A DNA stretch of 6,327 bases from JAWVZU01 sp033722075 (GTDB taxonomy: Bacteria; Pseudomonadota; Gammaproteobacteria; Xanthomonadales; SZUA-38), in the NCBI GenBank assembly GCA_033722075.1, contig JAWVZU010000230.1, positions 1 through 6,327 of the forward strand. Direction: 5' to 3'. The notes beneath the pieces were generated by a model that made no database searches, was not told where the DNA came from, and saw only the letters and a program-made list of their open reading frames with translations. The translations under genes and the position numbers were made by a program. This document shows positions 1 through 6,278 of this stretch, piece after piece. The number at the start of each line of letters is the position of its first letter. Positions within the stretch are counted from its first letter, which is position 1.

Positions 1-1291
1 CCCCGGCCCCCCGGCCGACGCCGACCATGATGGACATGGGCGTCGCCAGGCCCAGGGCACAGGGACAGGCAATGATCAGCACCGAGATCGCCGCCACCAG
101 TGCGTAGGCCAGACGCGGTTCCGGTCCAAGCCAGGCCCACAGCCCGAAAGCGACGACCGCGACGAGCACGACCGCCGGGACGAACCAGGAGGCCACGACA
201 TCCGCCAGGCGCTGAATCGGTGCGCGCGATCGCTGGGCTTTCCCGACCATGTCGACGATGCGCGCCAGCAGCGTGTCCGATCCAACCTTGTCAGCGCGCA
301 TGACGAAGCTTCCCCTCTCGTTCACGGTGCCGCCGGTGACCGGATCGCCCGGTTCTTTCTCCTGCGCAACGGGCTCACCGGTCATCATCGACTCGTCGAT
401 GGTGGAACGGCCCTCCAGCACCTCGCCGTCGACCGGGATTTTCTCACCCGGCCGGACGCGCAGCCGGTCGCCAATCTCCACTGCATCGACGGGAACATCC
501 GCCTCCTGTCCATCTTCGTCGATACGGTGCGCAGTGGGCGGCGCAAGATCCAGCAGCGCCCGGATGGCGCCGGAGGTTCGCTCGCGCGCCCTCAATTCCA
601 GCACCTGGCCGACCAGGACCAGCGTTACGATGACTGCGGCTGCTTCAAAGTACAGCGGCACCTCACCGTGAGCACCCTTGAATGCACTGGGCAGCATCTC
701 CGGGAACAGCAAAGCCCACAGGGAGAACAACCATGCCACGCCGGTTCCCAGGGCGATCAGCGTGAACATGTTCAGGTTCCAGGTCACGATTGAGCGCCAG
801 CCCCGCTGGAAGAACAGCCATCCGCCCCACAGCACCACCGGCGTGGCCAGTATCGCCTGAGACCATCCGAACAGTCCGTCGCCGAGCCATTCACGCCACT
901 TCAGGAACGGCACCATTTCCCCCATGGCAAGCAACAAAACCACGGCGGTGAGTGGAACGCTGACCCAGAAACGTCGCGTCATGTCCGCAAGTTCCGGGTT
1001 CCCTGCGTCTTCGGAGACACTCATCGGCTCCAGCGCCATCCCGCACTTGGGACATTCACCCGGCTCATCCTGAACCACTTCCGGGTGCATCGGACAGGTG
1101 TACTGTACTTTCCGCTGCGCTGGCTGTGCCGACTCCAGGGTCATGCCGCACTTCGGGCATTCGCCCGGCTCGTCGCTCTCGACGCCCTCGCACATGGGGC
1201 AGTAGTAGGCCGCGTCGGAGGGGGGATCCACCTTGTCCTCGTGGTCTTCCCGGTGGCAGCAATGATTTTCGTCTTTCGCGTGCCGGTTCAT
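1..1291 (-). CDS. copA: Copper-type P1B ATPase, N-terminal 430 residues (3' end beyond window)
   Basis: Inner-membrane heavy-metal efflux ATPase, most likely exporting Cu(I) from the cytoplasm. The reading frame is open from the ATG at 1291 to the window edge. Residues 1-20 are His/Cys-rich (HCCH at 10-13). Two HMBD zinc-ribbon-like repeats follow: about 29-53 (CPMC...CPKCGM) and 64-90 (CPMHPE...CPKCGM). No HMA (GMTCxxC) domain is present. Hydrophobic helices from about 108 onward precede the actuator domain, whose TGE motif is at 304-306 (MMTGEP). The metal-site helix carries CPC at 409-411, followed by ALGLATPMSIMVG. That form is typical of P1B-1 copper pumps rather than the CPCALVISTP-like form of Zn/Cd pumps. 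The DKTGT phosphorylation site and ATP-binding domain lie outside the window, so completeness is unknown. The start overlaps the regulator stop (ATGA) with only a weak ribosome site, which suggests translational coupling. Confident as a P1B ATPase; copper specificity is inferred, because the TM7/TM8 ligands are not visible. Confidence 0.95.
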   Translation of the reverse strand, partial: MNRHAKDENHCCHREDHEDKVDPPSDAAYYCPMCEGVESDEPGECPKCGMTLESAQPAQRKVQYTCPMHPEVVQDEPGECPKCGMALEPMSVSEDAGNPELADMTRRFWVSVPLTAVVLLLAMGEMVPFLKWREWLGDGLFGWSQAILATPVVLWGGWLFFQRGWRSIVTWNLNMFTLIALGTGVAWLFSLWALLFPEMLPSAFKGAHGEVPLYFEAAAVIVTLVLVGQVLELRARERTSGAIRALLDLAPPTAHRIDEDGQEADVPVDAVEIGDRLRVRPGEKIPVDGEVLEGRSTIDESMMTGEPVAQEKEPGDPVTGGTVNERGSFVMRADKVGSDTLLARIVDMVGKAQRSRAPIQRLADVVASWFVPAVVLVAVVAFGLWAWLGPEPRLAYALVAAISVLIIACPCALGLATPMSIMVGVGRGAG

Positions 1292-1719
1292 GAGTCTGTC
1301 TCGCTTTCCGTATTCGTCCGGTCCCAGTTTTCGATCAGATGACAAACGCTCTTGCCATCGGGCATCGCGTTCGGCATACGCTCCCAGGTAGCCATAGCCT
1401 GTCGCATGCGATCCAGGGATCGCTGCAAATCCTTGATGCGCGCCTCGGTCTCCGCAATGTGGGTGGCCAGGAGATCACGCACCCGCGGGCACGGGGACTT
1501 GCCGTCTTCGGCCGCGTCAAAGATGGCCTGGATCTCGGCCAGGCTGAAGCCGAGCTGCACCGCATTCCGAATGAACTCCAGACGCCCCAGGTGATGCCGG
1601 CCGAAGCGCCGATAGTCGTTCAGGGGATTGCGGTCTGCGTGGAGAAGGCCGATACGGAGGTAATGACGAACCGTATCCGGGGTCACACCGGCCGCCCTTG
1701 CGAGATCGCTGACTTGCAT
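1288..1719 (-). CDS. MerR-family metal-responsive transcriptional regulator
   Basis: A 143-residue dimeric DNA-binding activator, of the kind that untwists a promoter with a long spacer when it binds metal. The N-terminus MQVSDLAR...VRHYLRIGLL...DYRRF is the MerR winged helix-turn-helix (about 1-70). A dimerization helix follows (about 78-112), then a short C-terminal tail. It aligns without gaps to E. coli CueR up to position 77. There it has Cys77 where CueR has Ser77 and divalent-metal sensors such as ZntR have Cys. The only other cysteine is Cys126 in VCHLIE; the paired-cysteine CueR loop is absent. The start at 1719 is chosen because the longer ORF begins at 1755 inside the promoter -10 box, upstream of any transcript. 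An AGGA lies at 1734-1731, 11 nt before the ATG. The gene overlaps the ATPase start by 4 nt, so the two form an operon. Probably autoregulated, and the likely activator of the ATPase. The metal sensed cannot be assigned from the cysteines alone. Confidence 0.92.
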   Translation of the reverse strand: MQVSDLARAAGVTPDTVRHYLRIGLLHADRNPLNDYRRFGRHHLGRLEFIRNAVQLGFSLAEIQAIFDAAEDGKSPCPRVRDLLATHIAETEARIKDLQRSLDRMRQAMATWERMPNAMPDGKSVCHLIENWDRTNTESETDS

Positions 1720-1750
1720 GAGTGGATTGATCCTGTTGGCGCTTTCCACC

Positions 1751-1781
1751 AGCATAAACCTGTGTGTCGCACACAGGTCAA
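1751..1781 (-). promoter_or_regulatory. MerR-type promoter and palindromic operator for the regulator-ATPase operon
   Basis: On the minus strand there is a -35 box TTGACC (1781-1776), a 19-bp spacer, and a -10 box TATGCT (1756-1751). The spacer lies within a perfect 9-3-9 inverted repeat, ACCTGTGTG / CACACAGGT (1778-1758, centre 1769-1767). A 19-20 bp spacer with a dyad between the boxes is the hallmark of promoters activated by MerR-family proteins. Transcription is expected to begin about 1745, giving a leader of roughly 25 nt before the regulator ATG at 1719. The site is only about 22 nt beyond the TonB-C gene stop. No terminator hairpin separates them, so read-through from upstream is also possible. 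Confidence 0.88.
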
Positions 1782-1803
1782 GGGGTCGCTAGGGGTGGGG
1801 ATG

Positions 1804-2169
1804 CTACCGATAGAGCTCGATCTTGAAGGACAGTCGGACCTTGTCCTTCACGGGCTCGGTGATCCCGTCCTCGGACGGCGGACGATAGCGCCATCTCATC
1901 GCCGCGCGGATCGCCGCCCGCTCGAAAACCTGGCGCGGCTCGGCGTCGAGGATGGCTACGTCCTCGACCCGCCCATCGGTGCCGATGGTCAGCTCAAGAT
2001 CCACGTGTCCTTCAACCTCGTCGCGATAGGCCTTGCGCGGATATTCCGGGGCTGTCGCTTCGATTCGTTCCGGCTTGTATGCGTTCGCCGGTTCCTGCGC
2101 CGATGCCGGTGGAGCCGCCATCCCGATCATCGCAGCCACCAGCATCGTACCCAGGGTTCTGCTGTTCAT
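1804..2169 (-). CDS. Small secreted TonB C-terminal-domain protein
   Basis: A 121-residue predicted periplasmic protein. Residues 1-24 form a Sec signal peptide: an Arg after the start, the hydrophobic stretch LGTMLVAAMIGMAA, and likely cleavage after ASA before QEP. The rest is a TonB_C fold (PF03544-like, about 40-121), with YPRKAYRDEVEGHV, a ...TIGTDGRVEDV strand-turn, and the typical AIRAAMRWRYRPP helix-strand. It lacks the long proline-rich spacer and permanent membrane anchor of classical TonB, so it is probably not a complete energy transducer. Stand-alone TonB_C proteins like this are usually of unknown role. The ATG at 2169 is chosen over an in-frame GTG at 2187: it gives a standard signal peptide and has AGG at 2180-2178, 8 nt upstream. 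It begins 2 nt after the chemoreceptor stop, so the two are probably co-translated. Confidence 0.82.
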   Translation of the reverse strand: MNSRTLGTMLVAAMIGMAAPPASAQEPANAYKPERIEATAPEYPRKAYRDEVEGHVDLELTIGTDGRVEDVAILDAEPRQVFERAAIRAAMRWRYRPPSEDGITEPVKDKVRLSFKIELYR

Positions 2170-2171
2170 GG

Positions 2172-3896
2172 TTAGAACCTGGTCCACTCGCTTTCGTCGT
2201 CCAGCCGGGCCGTTTCCATGACAGGCTCGGCCGGCTCGCGCCGGGGCGCCTTGCCGGAGTCCGACTTCTCGACCTTCTCGGCCTCTTCTTCCAGGTCGGC
2301 CAGATCATCCTCCTCCACGCCCTCTTCCAGGCGGAAGAAGGCAACCAGCCGGCGCAGCGCCTCGGCCTGCTCCCCCATGGACTGGCTCGCGGCCGCCGCC
2401 TCTTCGACCAGCGCCGCGTTCTGCTGGGTCATCTCCTCCATCTGGATGACCGCTTTCTTGACCTGGTTGATCCCGTCCGAATGCTCGATGCTGGAGGCTG
2501 CAATCTCGCTGACCGCATCGCTCGCCCCGCTGACCGAGGTCACGATCTCCTCCAGCATGTCACCCGATTCGTTGACCAGGCTCGTTCCGTCGGCGACGTT
2601 CTGATTGATCTCCTGGATCAGCTCCTTGATGTCTGTTGTCGCCGTCGAGCTGCGACCCGCAAGTTTGCGCACCTCGTTGGCCACCACTGCAAACCCGCGG
2701 CCGTGCTCACCGGCCCGGGCGGCCTCGACTGCAGCGTTCAGGGCCAGCAGGTTGGTCTGGAAGGCGATGTCCTGGATCAGCTCGAGGATTTCGGTGATCC
2801 GCTCGCCGGACTTCTCGATCCGGTCCATGGCCGACACGGCTCTGGCCACGACCTCGCTGCCGGCGTGAGCCTTGTCCCGGGCCTCCCGTGCAAGGGATTC
2901 GGCGTGCTGCGCATTGTCCGCGTTCTGGGTGACCGTGCCGGACATCTCTTCCATGCTGGCCGCCACTTCTTCCAGCGAAGAGGCCTGCTCCTGGGTCCGC
3001 GAACTCAGGTCGGCGTTTCCTTCCAGCACCTGCTGCGAAGCCATGCCCACCTGGTCCGAAGCGGTCTTGATCGACTGAACGACTTCGCGCAGCCGGTCGA
3101 TGCTGCGGGTGACCGCCCGAAAAACGCCCTGCCGCTCACCGGCTTCGCGTGCCAGGAGCTTGCCGTCGGCAAGGTCGCTGGTGACTTCGAGCAGGTCCTG
3201 GGGATCGGCGCCGAGTTGCGTGCCCACGCTGCGAACTATGAACAGGCCCATGACCAGCGCCAGGGCAAAGGCCAGGCCGGTAATGACGAGCACGTTGCGC
3301 GTTGCGGCCTCGGCTCCCGCGGCAGCGGCCGTGGCCGACGCGCTGGCATCGGCCGCAATCGTCGCATTGAAGGCCAGGAGCTGACTGATCAGATCCTCCA
3401 CCGCGATTTCCACCACCGGCAGACGCAGCTCGGCCTTCATGAAATCCCCGGCCCGAATCAGTTCCAGCAGGGCCTTGCCGTCGGCCTGCAGATCGGCAAA
3501 GCCGCTTTCCAGCACGGCCAACTGTTCAAGATTCGATTCGATGTGCGTCCGGGCCTCACCCTCGGCCCGATCGAGGGCTGCTTCCAGGCGAGTCCGGAGA
3601 AGGCTGATCTTCTCGGCGACGGAGGCACCCAGCTGCTCGAACTCGAAACCGGCTTCTTCGACGGCCGCCTCGGAGTCCAGCTGACCCCCAAGCAGACCCC
3701 GATACAGCCACACGGTCTGTTGCAGCTGCGCCGCCGTAGCCTCGGCCAGAACGGTGACCAGCGGAAGATCCCGCTGGGCCATGCTGGTCAGCACCGACCG
3801 GCTGTTGCCTGCGGTCAGCAATCCCATGACCGCGAGCCCCAGCAGCAGCGCCAGAAGGATCGCGACGAGCCCGCCGAGTTTTGTCTTGAGCCGCAT
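2172..3896 (-). CDS. Methyl-accepting chemotaxis protein (Tsr/Tar-class, 36-heptad signalling domain)
   Basis: A 574-residue transmembrane chemoreceptor. It senses a ligand in the periplasm and controls CheA/CheW in the cytoplasm. TM1 is about 8-29. A mostly helical periplasmic domain of about 170 residues follows, resembling a four-helix bundle, with very few Cys or His. TM2 is about 202-224. A HAMP-like segment follows (LGADPQDLL...SDLADGKL). The signalling hairpin tip is around 379-400 (AFQTNLLALNAAVEAARAG). From the tip to AFFRL it lines up without gaps with E. coli Tsr as I recall it, placing it in the 36H class. Methylation-region motifs (EQASSLEEVAASMEEM) are present. An acidic linker of about 50 residues ends in EWTRF, matching the xWxxF CheR/CheB-tether pattern. 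The start is set at the ATG at 3896: the longer ORF begins with GTG at 3938, ahead of a good -10 box, and adds a non-membrane leader. The ligand is unknown. Confidence 0.93.
   Translation of the reverse strand: MRLKTKLGGLVAILLALLLGLAVMGLLTAGNSRSVLTSMAQRDLPLVTVLAEATAAQLQQTVWLYRGLLGGQLDSEAAVEEAGFEFEQLGASVAEKISLLRTRLEAALDRAEGEARTHIESNLEQLAVLESGFADLQADGKALLELIRAGDFMKAELRLPVVEIAVEDLISQLLAFNATIAADASASATAAAAGAEAATRNVLVITGLAFALALVMGLFIVRSVGTQLGADPQDLLEVTSDLADGKLLAREAGERQGVFRAVTRSIDRLREVVQSIKTASDQVGMASQQVLEGNADLSSRTQEQASSLEEVAASMEEMSGTVTQNADNAQHAESLAREARDKAHAGSEVVARAVSAMDRIEKSGERITEILELIQDIAFQTNLLALNAAVEAARAGEHGRGFAVVANEVRKLAGRSSTATTDIKELIQEINQNVADGTSLVNESGDMLEEIVTSVSGASDAVSEIAASSIEHSDGINQVKKAVIQMEEMTQQNAALVEEAAAASQSMGEQAEALRRLVAFFRLEEGVEEDDLADLEEEAEKVEKSDSGKAPRREPAEPVMETARLDDESEWTRF
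2178..2180 (-). promoter_or_regulatory. Ribosome binding site (AGG) deciding the TonB-C protein start
   Basis: AGG lies 8 nt before the ATG at 2169. It sits inside the last sense codons of the chemoreceptor (AGG is its penultimate Arg codon), so the receptor's C-terminal peptide and the next gene's ribosome site share bases. This supports the ATG at 2169 over the upstream GTG. Confidence 0.55.
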
Positions 3897-3926
3897 GGTT
3901 ACCGTTTTGTGACAAGCGACAGGCGC

Positions 3927-3932
3927 AGTATA
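3927..3932 (-). promoter_or_regulatory. Possible -10 box for the chemoreceptor gene
   Basis: TATACT on the minus strand (3932-3927) differs from the sigma70 -10 consensus at one position. It lies in the 47-nt gap between the permease stop and the chemoreceptor ATG, giving a predicted leader of about 20 nt. No good -35 hexamer is visible 16-18 nt upstream. I found no match to the flagellar/chemotaxis sigma28 consensus (TAAA-N15-GCCGATAA). Tentative. Confidence 0.35.
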
Positions 3933-3943
3933 ACGCACTCAGC

Positions 3944-5137
3944 CTACTTCAGGAGGTAGGTGACCACCCCCGTCGCCAATACCCCGATGCAGACCCAGGT
4001 CACATAGTCCTGAAAGGTCCGCGCTCCGTGACCTCCCGACAGGCCGACTGCCTGCTTGTGCCGATGATGCAGCCAGACCAGCCCTGCCGCAACGACCGCG
4101 AATGCGACGTTCAGAAACAGCGTGTAATCCACCGCGAACTGGTCGTGCGCGGCATCCCCGGCGGTCGCTTCCGGCGTGATCCCCAGGGCAAGAAAGCCGA
4201 AATGCAGCACCAGCGCGGTGATGACGATCGAGACGAACATGATCCCCGCGATATAGAGCGCCACAGGCCAGCCGTAGTACTTCGCGTTGACCTTGACCAG
4301 TGGCGGCACCATGAGATCCGAGTAAATGAAGGCCATGATGCCCGCGAATGCCACGCCGGAGCCCGCCAGCACCGTCGCCAAGGGAATGTTGCCCATAGAA
4401 CCGATGAAGGTCAGTGCCGCCACGAAGGGGCCGACGACAGCGTTTTCGAGGGCAATCAGCACGTCCGGGATCTGCCCTTGCAGGTTCATCAGGAAGATGG
4501 TTTGCCAGAATTCAGCGGGCACGAACACCTTCATGAATCCGGCAATGGTGAAGCCGATCAGCACCTCCTGCCAGACCATTTTCCATTCGCTGACGAAGTG
4601 ATGTCCGACCAGCCGCCAGCCCTCGCGCGAACGCATTCGCTGCATGGGCGAGAAATCCTCTTCCTCCGGGGCGTCGTGCTCGACGCTTTCGCGGGCTTCC
4701 TCCAGCCAGCGCCGCGGGTAGAAAAGTCGCATCAGGACGGCACTGATCGTGATCAGGAGCAACCCCCCGATGAGTTCCGCGACCAAGTACTGCCAGCCCA
4801 AAAAGATCAGGATCAGGATGCCGAGTTCGATCACCAGGTTGGTGGAAGCAAACATGAAGGCGACTCCCGCGATCCAGTGCGCGCCCTTGGCGACCAGCGA
4901 CCGGGCCGCGGCCAGGGCAGCGAAAGAACAGCTCGAGGAAATCGCGCCGAAGATCGTGGACAGGGCAATCGGCTGAAATCCAAAACTCCCCATGTGGGCG
5001 GTCATTCGCTGTCTGGGCACGAAGGCCTGGATCATTGCCGAAATGGCATAGCCCATGATGAAGGCCCAGCCGGCCTTCCAGAAAAACCCGACGGCGGTCT
5101 TTGCCGCCTCGCCGTAAAGTCGCAGGAAGTCTTCCAT
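3944..5137 (-). CDS. COG0701 / ArsP_1-type permease (PF03773-like)
   Basis: A 397-residue polytopic inner-membrane transporter with about 8-10 hydrophobic segments. The first half carries the family signature GAISSSCSFAA (64-74) and then FMFASTNLVIELG (94-106). The second half carries a related pattern, GSMGNIPLA (246-254) and AFIYSDLMVPPL (269-280), consistent with two pseudo-symmetric halves. Between them is a charged, probably cytoplasmic loop (about 140-200) with an acidic run around EHDAPEEEDF. The only cysteines I see are Cys70 in the first signature and one near the C-terminus (WVCIG). Characterised relatives include ArsP exporters of trivalent organoarsenicals, but most members are unassigned. 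The neighbouring metal genes suggest, without proving, a metal or metalloid substrate. The start is well supported: GGGAG lies 6 nt before the ATG. It is 35 nt downstream of the fusion gene, so probably in the same operon. Confidence 0.85.
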   Translation of the reverse strand: MEDFLRLYGEAAKTAVGFFWKAGWAFIMGYAISAMIQAFVPRQRMTAHMGSFGFQPIALSTIFGAISSSCSFAALAAARSLVAKGAHWIAGVAFMFASTNLVIELGILILIFLGWQYLVAELIGGLLLITISAVLMRLFYPRRWLEEARESVEHDAPEEEDFSPMQRMRSREGWRLVGHHFVSEWKMVWQEVLIGFTIAGFMKVFVPAEFWQTIFLMNLQGQIPDVLIALENAVVGPFVAALTFIGSMGNIPLATVLAGSGVAFAGIMAFIYSDLMVPPLVKVNAKYYGWPVALYIAGIMFVSIVITALVLHFGFLALGITPEATAGDAAHDQFAVDYTLFLNVAFAVVAAGLVWLHHRHKQAVGLSGGHGARTFQDYVTWVCIGVLATGVVTYLLK

Positions 5138-5172
5138 TTACTGCTCCCGTGAACGCAAACCCCTCATCAGGC

Positions 5173-6219
5173 TTACTGCCCTTCTGCGGACGCCCAATGG
5201 ATATGCACGATCTTCCAGGCACCGTCCCGCTGCTCCAGCGCCAGCGTCTCGGTGCTGATCAGGTCGATGGCACGGTCCCCGTAAGCGCCGTGCAGCCGCG
5301 ACCGCGTGGCCACAACGCCGGTCCCGTCGCCGCGATAGACCTTCCGCTCGAGCACCTCGCGCTGGATTGCCGCCAGGAACTTCATGTCGGCGCCCATGTG
5401 ATGCCCCGCATACTCTTCCAGCGAGCGCTCGGCACCGCCGGATTCGAAGATCAGGACATTCTCAGCCAACAACTCTCGCACGCGCGCCTCATCGCCTGCC
5501 GCCAACGCGCCGGCGAGCGCTTCCGCCTGGTCCGCCAGCTCGCCGCCGGCAATGGCACCAGTGGAAGCCGCTGCCGATCCATGGTCATGAGCACCGTCGT
5601 CGTGCGCCTCTTCATCGTCCGGTCCCTTCCCGCCGCCGTGGTCGTGTTCGCCATGGTCATGAGAAACGGGCTCCTCCCGTCGCCGGTCGTCTCCAGCGCC
5701 CTTCCCGTCGTGTCCCTGGGACTCGGCATCATCGGATCCATGGCCGTGGGCCGCGTGATCGTGGCCGCCCGCATCCGGCAACCGCTGGACACCGAGGCCG
5801 TGCTCGAAGACGTTCTCACCGCCCTCGTAGCCGGTGACCGTCAGTCCGGTGAGTCCGACGACGGCCAGGAGCAGGACCCCGATGCTGGCGTGCTCGCTCC
5901 TGCGGCGCACCAGCATCCAGATTGCGGTGAGGACGAATACGGCCGTGGTACCGAACGCCCAGTTGCGGTGGACGAGCATGTTGGCATGAGCGGCGTCGTC
6001 ATGTGGCAGGTTCCCGGCAGCCCACAGCCCGGTGATCAGTGCCAGCCCGGCAAAGACGATCCCCGCACCCAATGCCCAGCGTCCGGCCGACAGGGCTCCA
6101 CGACCCCAATCGGATCCGCGTCCGATAAACGCCAGCAGGTAGAAGAGGACGCCACCGCCGAGCAGGCCAACGGTGAAATGCACCCAGACCGGGTGCCAGT
6201 TGGGGACCAGTTCAATCAT
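5173..6219 (-). CDS. DUF2231-like membrane domain fused to a His-rich linker and NTF2/SnoaL-like domain
   Basis: A 348-residue protein of unknown function with three parts. Residues 1-135 form a DUF2231-like membrane unit beginning WHPVWVHFTVGLLGGG, with four likely TM helices (about 11-33, 47-69, 88-104, 112-130). Residues 153-213 are a low-complexity linker rich in His, Asp and Gly (HDHAAHGHG, HDHGEHDHGGG, HDDGAHDHG), with 12 histidines, which could bind Cu, Ni or Zn. Residues about 225-348 resemble an NTF2/SnoaL/DUF4440 domain: an N-terminal helix (ADQAEALAGALAAGD), EEYAGHHMGADMKFL in the middle, and the closing strand WKIVHIHWAS. The start at 6219 follows GGGAG by 9 nt and gives a normal DUF2231 N-terminus; the longer ORF uses TTG at 6282 and would translate through an inverted repeat. 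It appears to be first in an operon with the permease. A role in periplasmic metal binding or handling is inference from the linker and neighbours. Confidence 0.85.
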   Translation of the reverse strand: MIELVPNWHPVWVHFTVGLLGGGVLFYLLAFIGRGSDWGRGALSAGRWALGAGIVFAGLALITGLWAAGNLPHDDAAHANMLVHRNWAFGTTAVFVLTAIWMLVRRRSEHASIGVLLLAVVGLTGLTVTGYEGGENVFEHGLGVQRLPDAGGHDHAAHGHGSDDAESQGHDGKGAGDDRRREEPVSHDHGEHDHGGGKGPDDEEAHDDGAHDHGSAAASTGAIAGGELADQAEALAGALAAGDEARVRELLAENVLIFESGGAERSLEEYAGHHMGADMKFLAAIQREVLERKVYRGDGTGVVATRSRLHGAYGDRAIDLISTETLALEQRDGAWKIVHIHWASAEGQ

Positions 6220-6228
6220 TTCGCCGCA

Positions 6229-6233
6229 CTCCC
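6229..6233 (-). promoter_or_regulatory. Ribosome binding site (GGGAG) deciding the fusion-protein start
   Basis: GGGAG on the minus strand (6233-6229) ends 9 nt before the ATG at 6219. The alternative TTG at 6282 would have the hairpin inside its coding sequence. Confidence 0.6.
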
Positions 6234-6259
6234 GGGTTCCTATCGTGCCGTCCACCCTA

Positions 6260-6278
6260 GGGAGCGACCGTCGCTCCC
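6260..6278. repeat. Perfect 9-1-9 inverted repeat (hairpin) upstream of the cluster
   Basis: The arms are GGGAGCGAC and GTCGCTCCC with a single central base; as RNA this would be an 8-bp stem with a 3-nt loop. Neither strand has a following T-run, so it is not a canonical rho-independent terminator. It could be a REP-like intergenic palindrome, a structured part of the 5' leader, a factor-binding site, or the end of an upstream transcription unit. Its form loosely resembles the REP palindromes known from Pseudomonas and Xanthomonadaceae (a TAG-like head, then a GGAGCGAC stem), but one copy cannot show it is repeated. The rest of 6220-6327 holds no gene I can support. Confidence 0.5.

Noticed and set aside
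1720..1755. Upstream ATG (1755) as the regulator start
   Set aside because: The codon lies inside the -10 box of the MerR-type promoter, and the extra 12 residues do not match the MerR N-terminus.
1339..2175. A 278-codon open frame on the plus strand
   Set aside because: It spans antisense to the regulator, its promoter and the TonB-C gene. No domain and no sensible start context.
3897..3938. Upstream GTG (3938) as the chemoreceptor start
   Set aside because: It precedes the likely -10 box and adds 14 residues before an otherwise standard TM1 start.
2079..3959. A 626-codon open frame on the plus strand
   Set aside because: It lies exactly antisense to the chemoreceptor and shows no recognisable domain. 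Its opposite strand encodes clear MCP motifs, so it is a high-GC shadow frame.
3941..3962. Terminator between the permease and the chemoreceptor (CCTAC...GTAGG)
   Set aside because: Only a 5-bp stem with an 8-nt loop overlapping the permease stop and no T-run; too weak to call.
4028..5152. A 374-codon open frame on the plus strand
   Set aside because: Antisense to the permease. The product is highly polar, rich in His, Arg, Gln and Asp, with no domain; a mirror of hydrophobic codons on the other strand.
5580..5770. Tandem DNA repeat or CRISPR-like array in the His-rich region
   Set aside because: Repeated atggtcatg/cgtgatcg-like words come from recurrent His-Asp-His codons within one frame; spacing is irregular and there are no spacer units.
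6260..6278. Rho-independent terminator
   Set aside because: The stem is good but no T-run follows on either strand.
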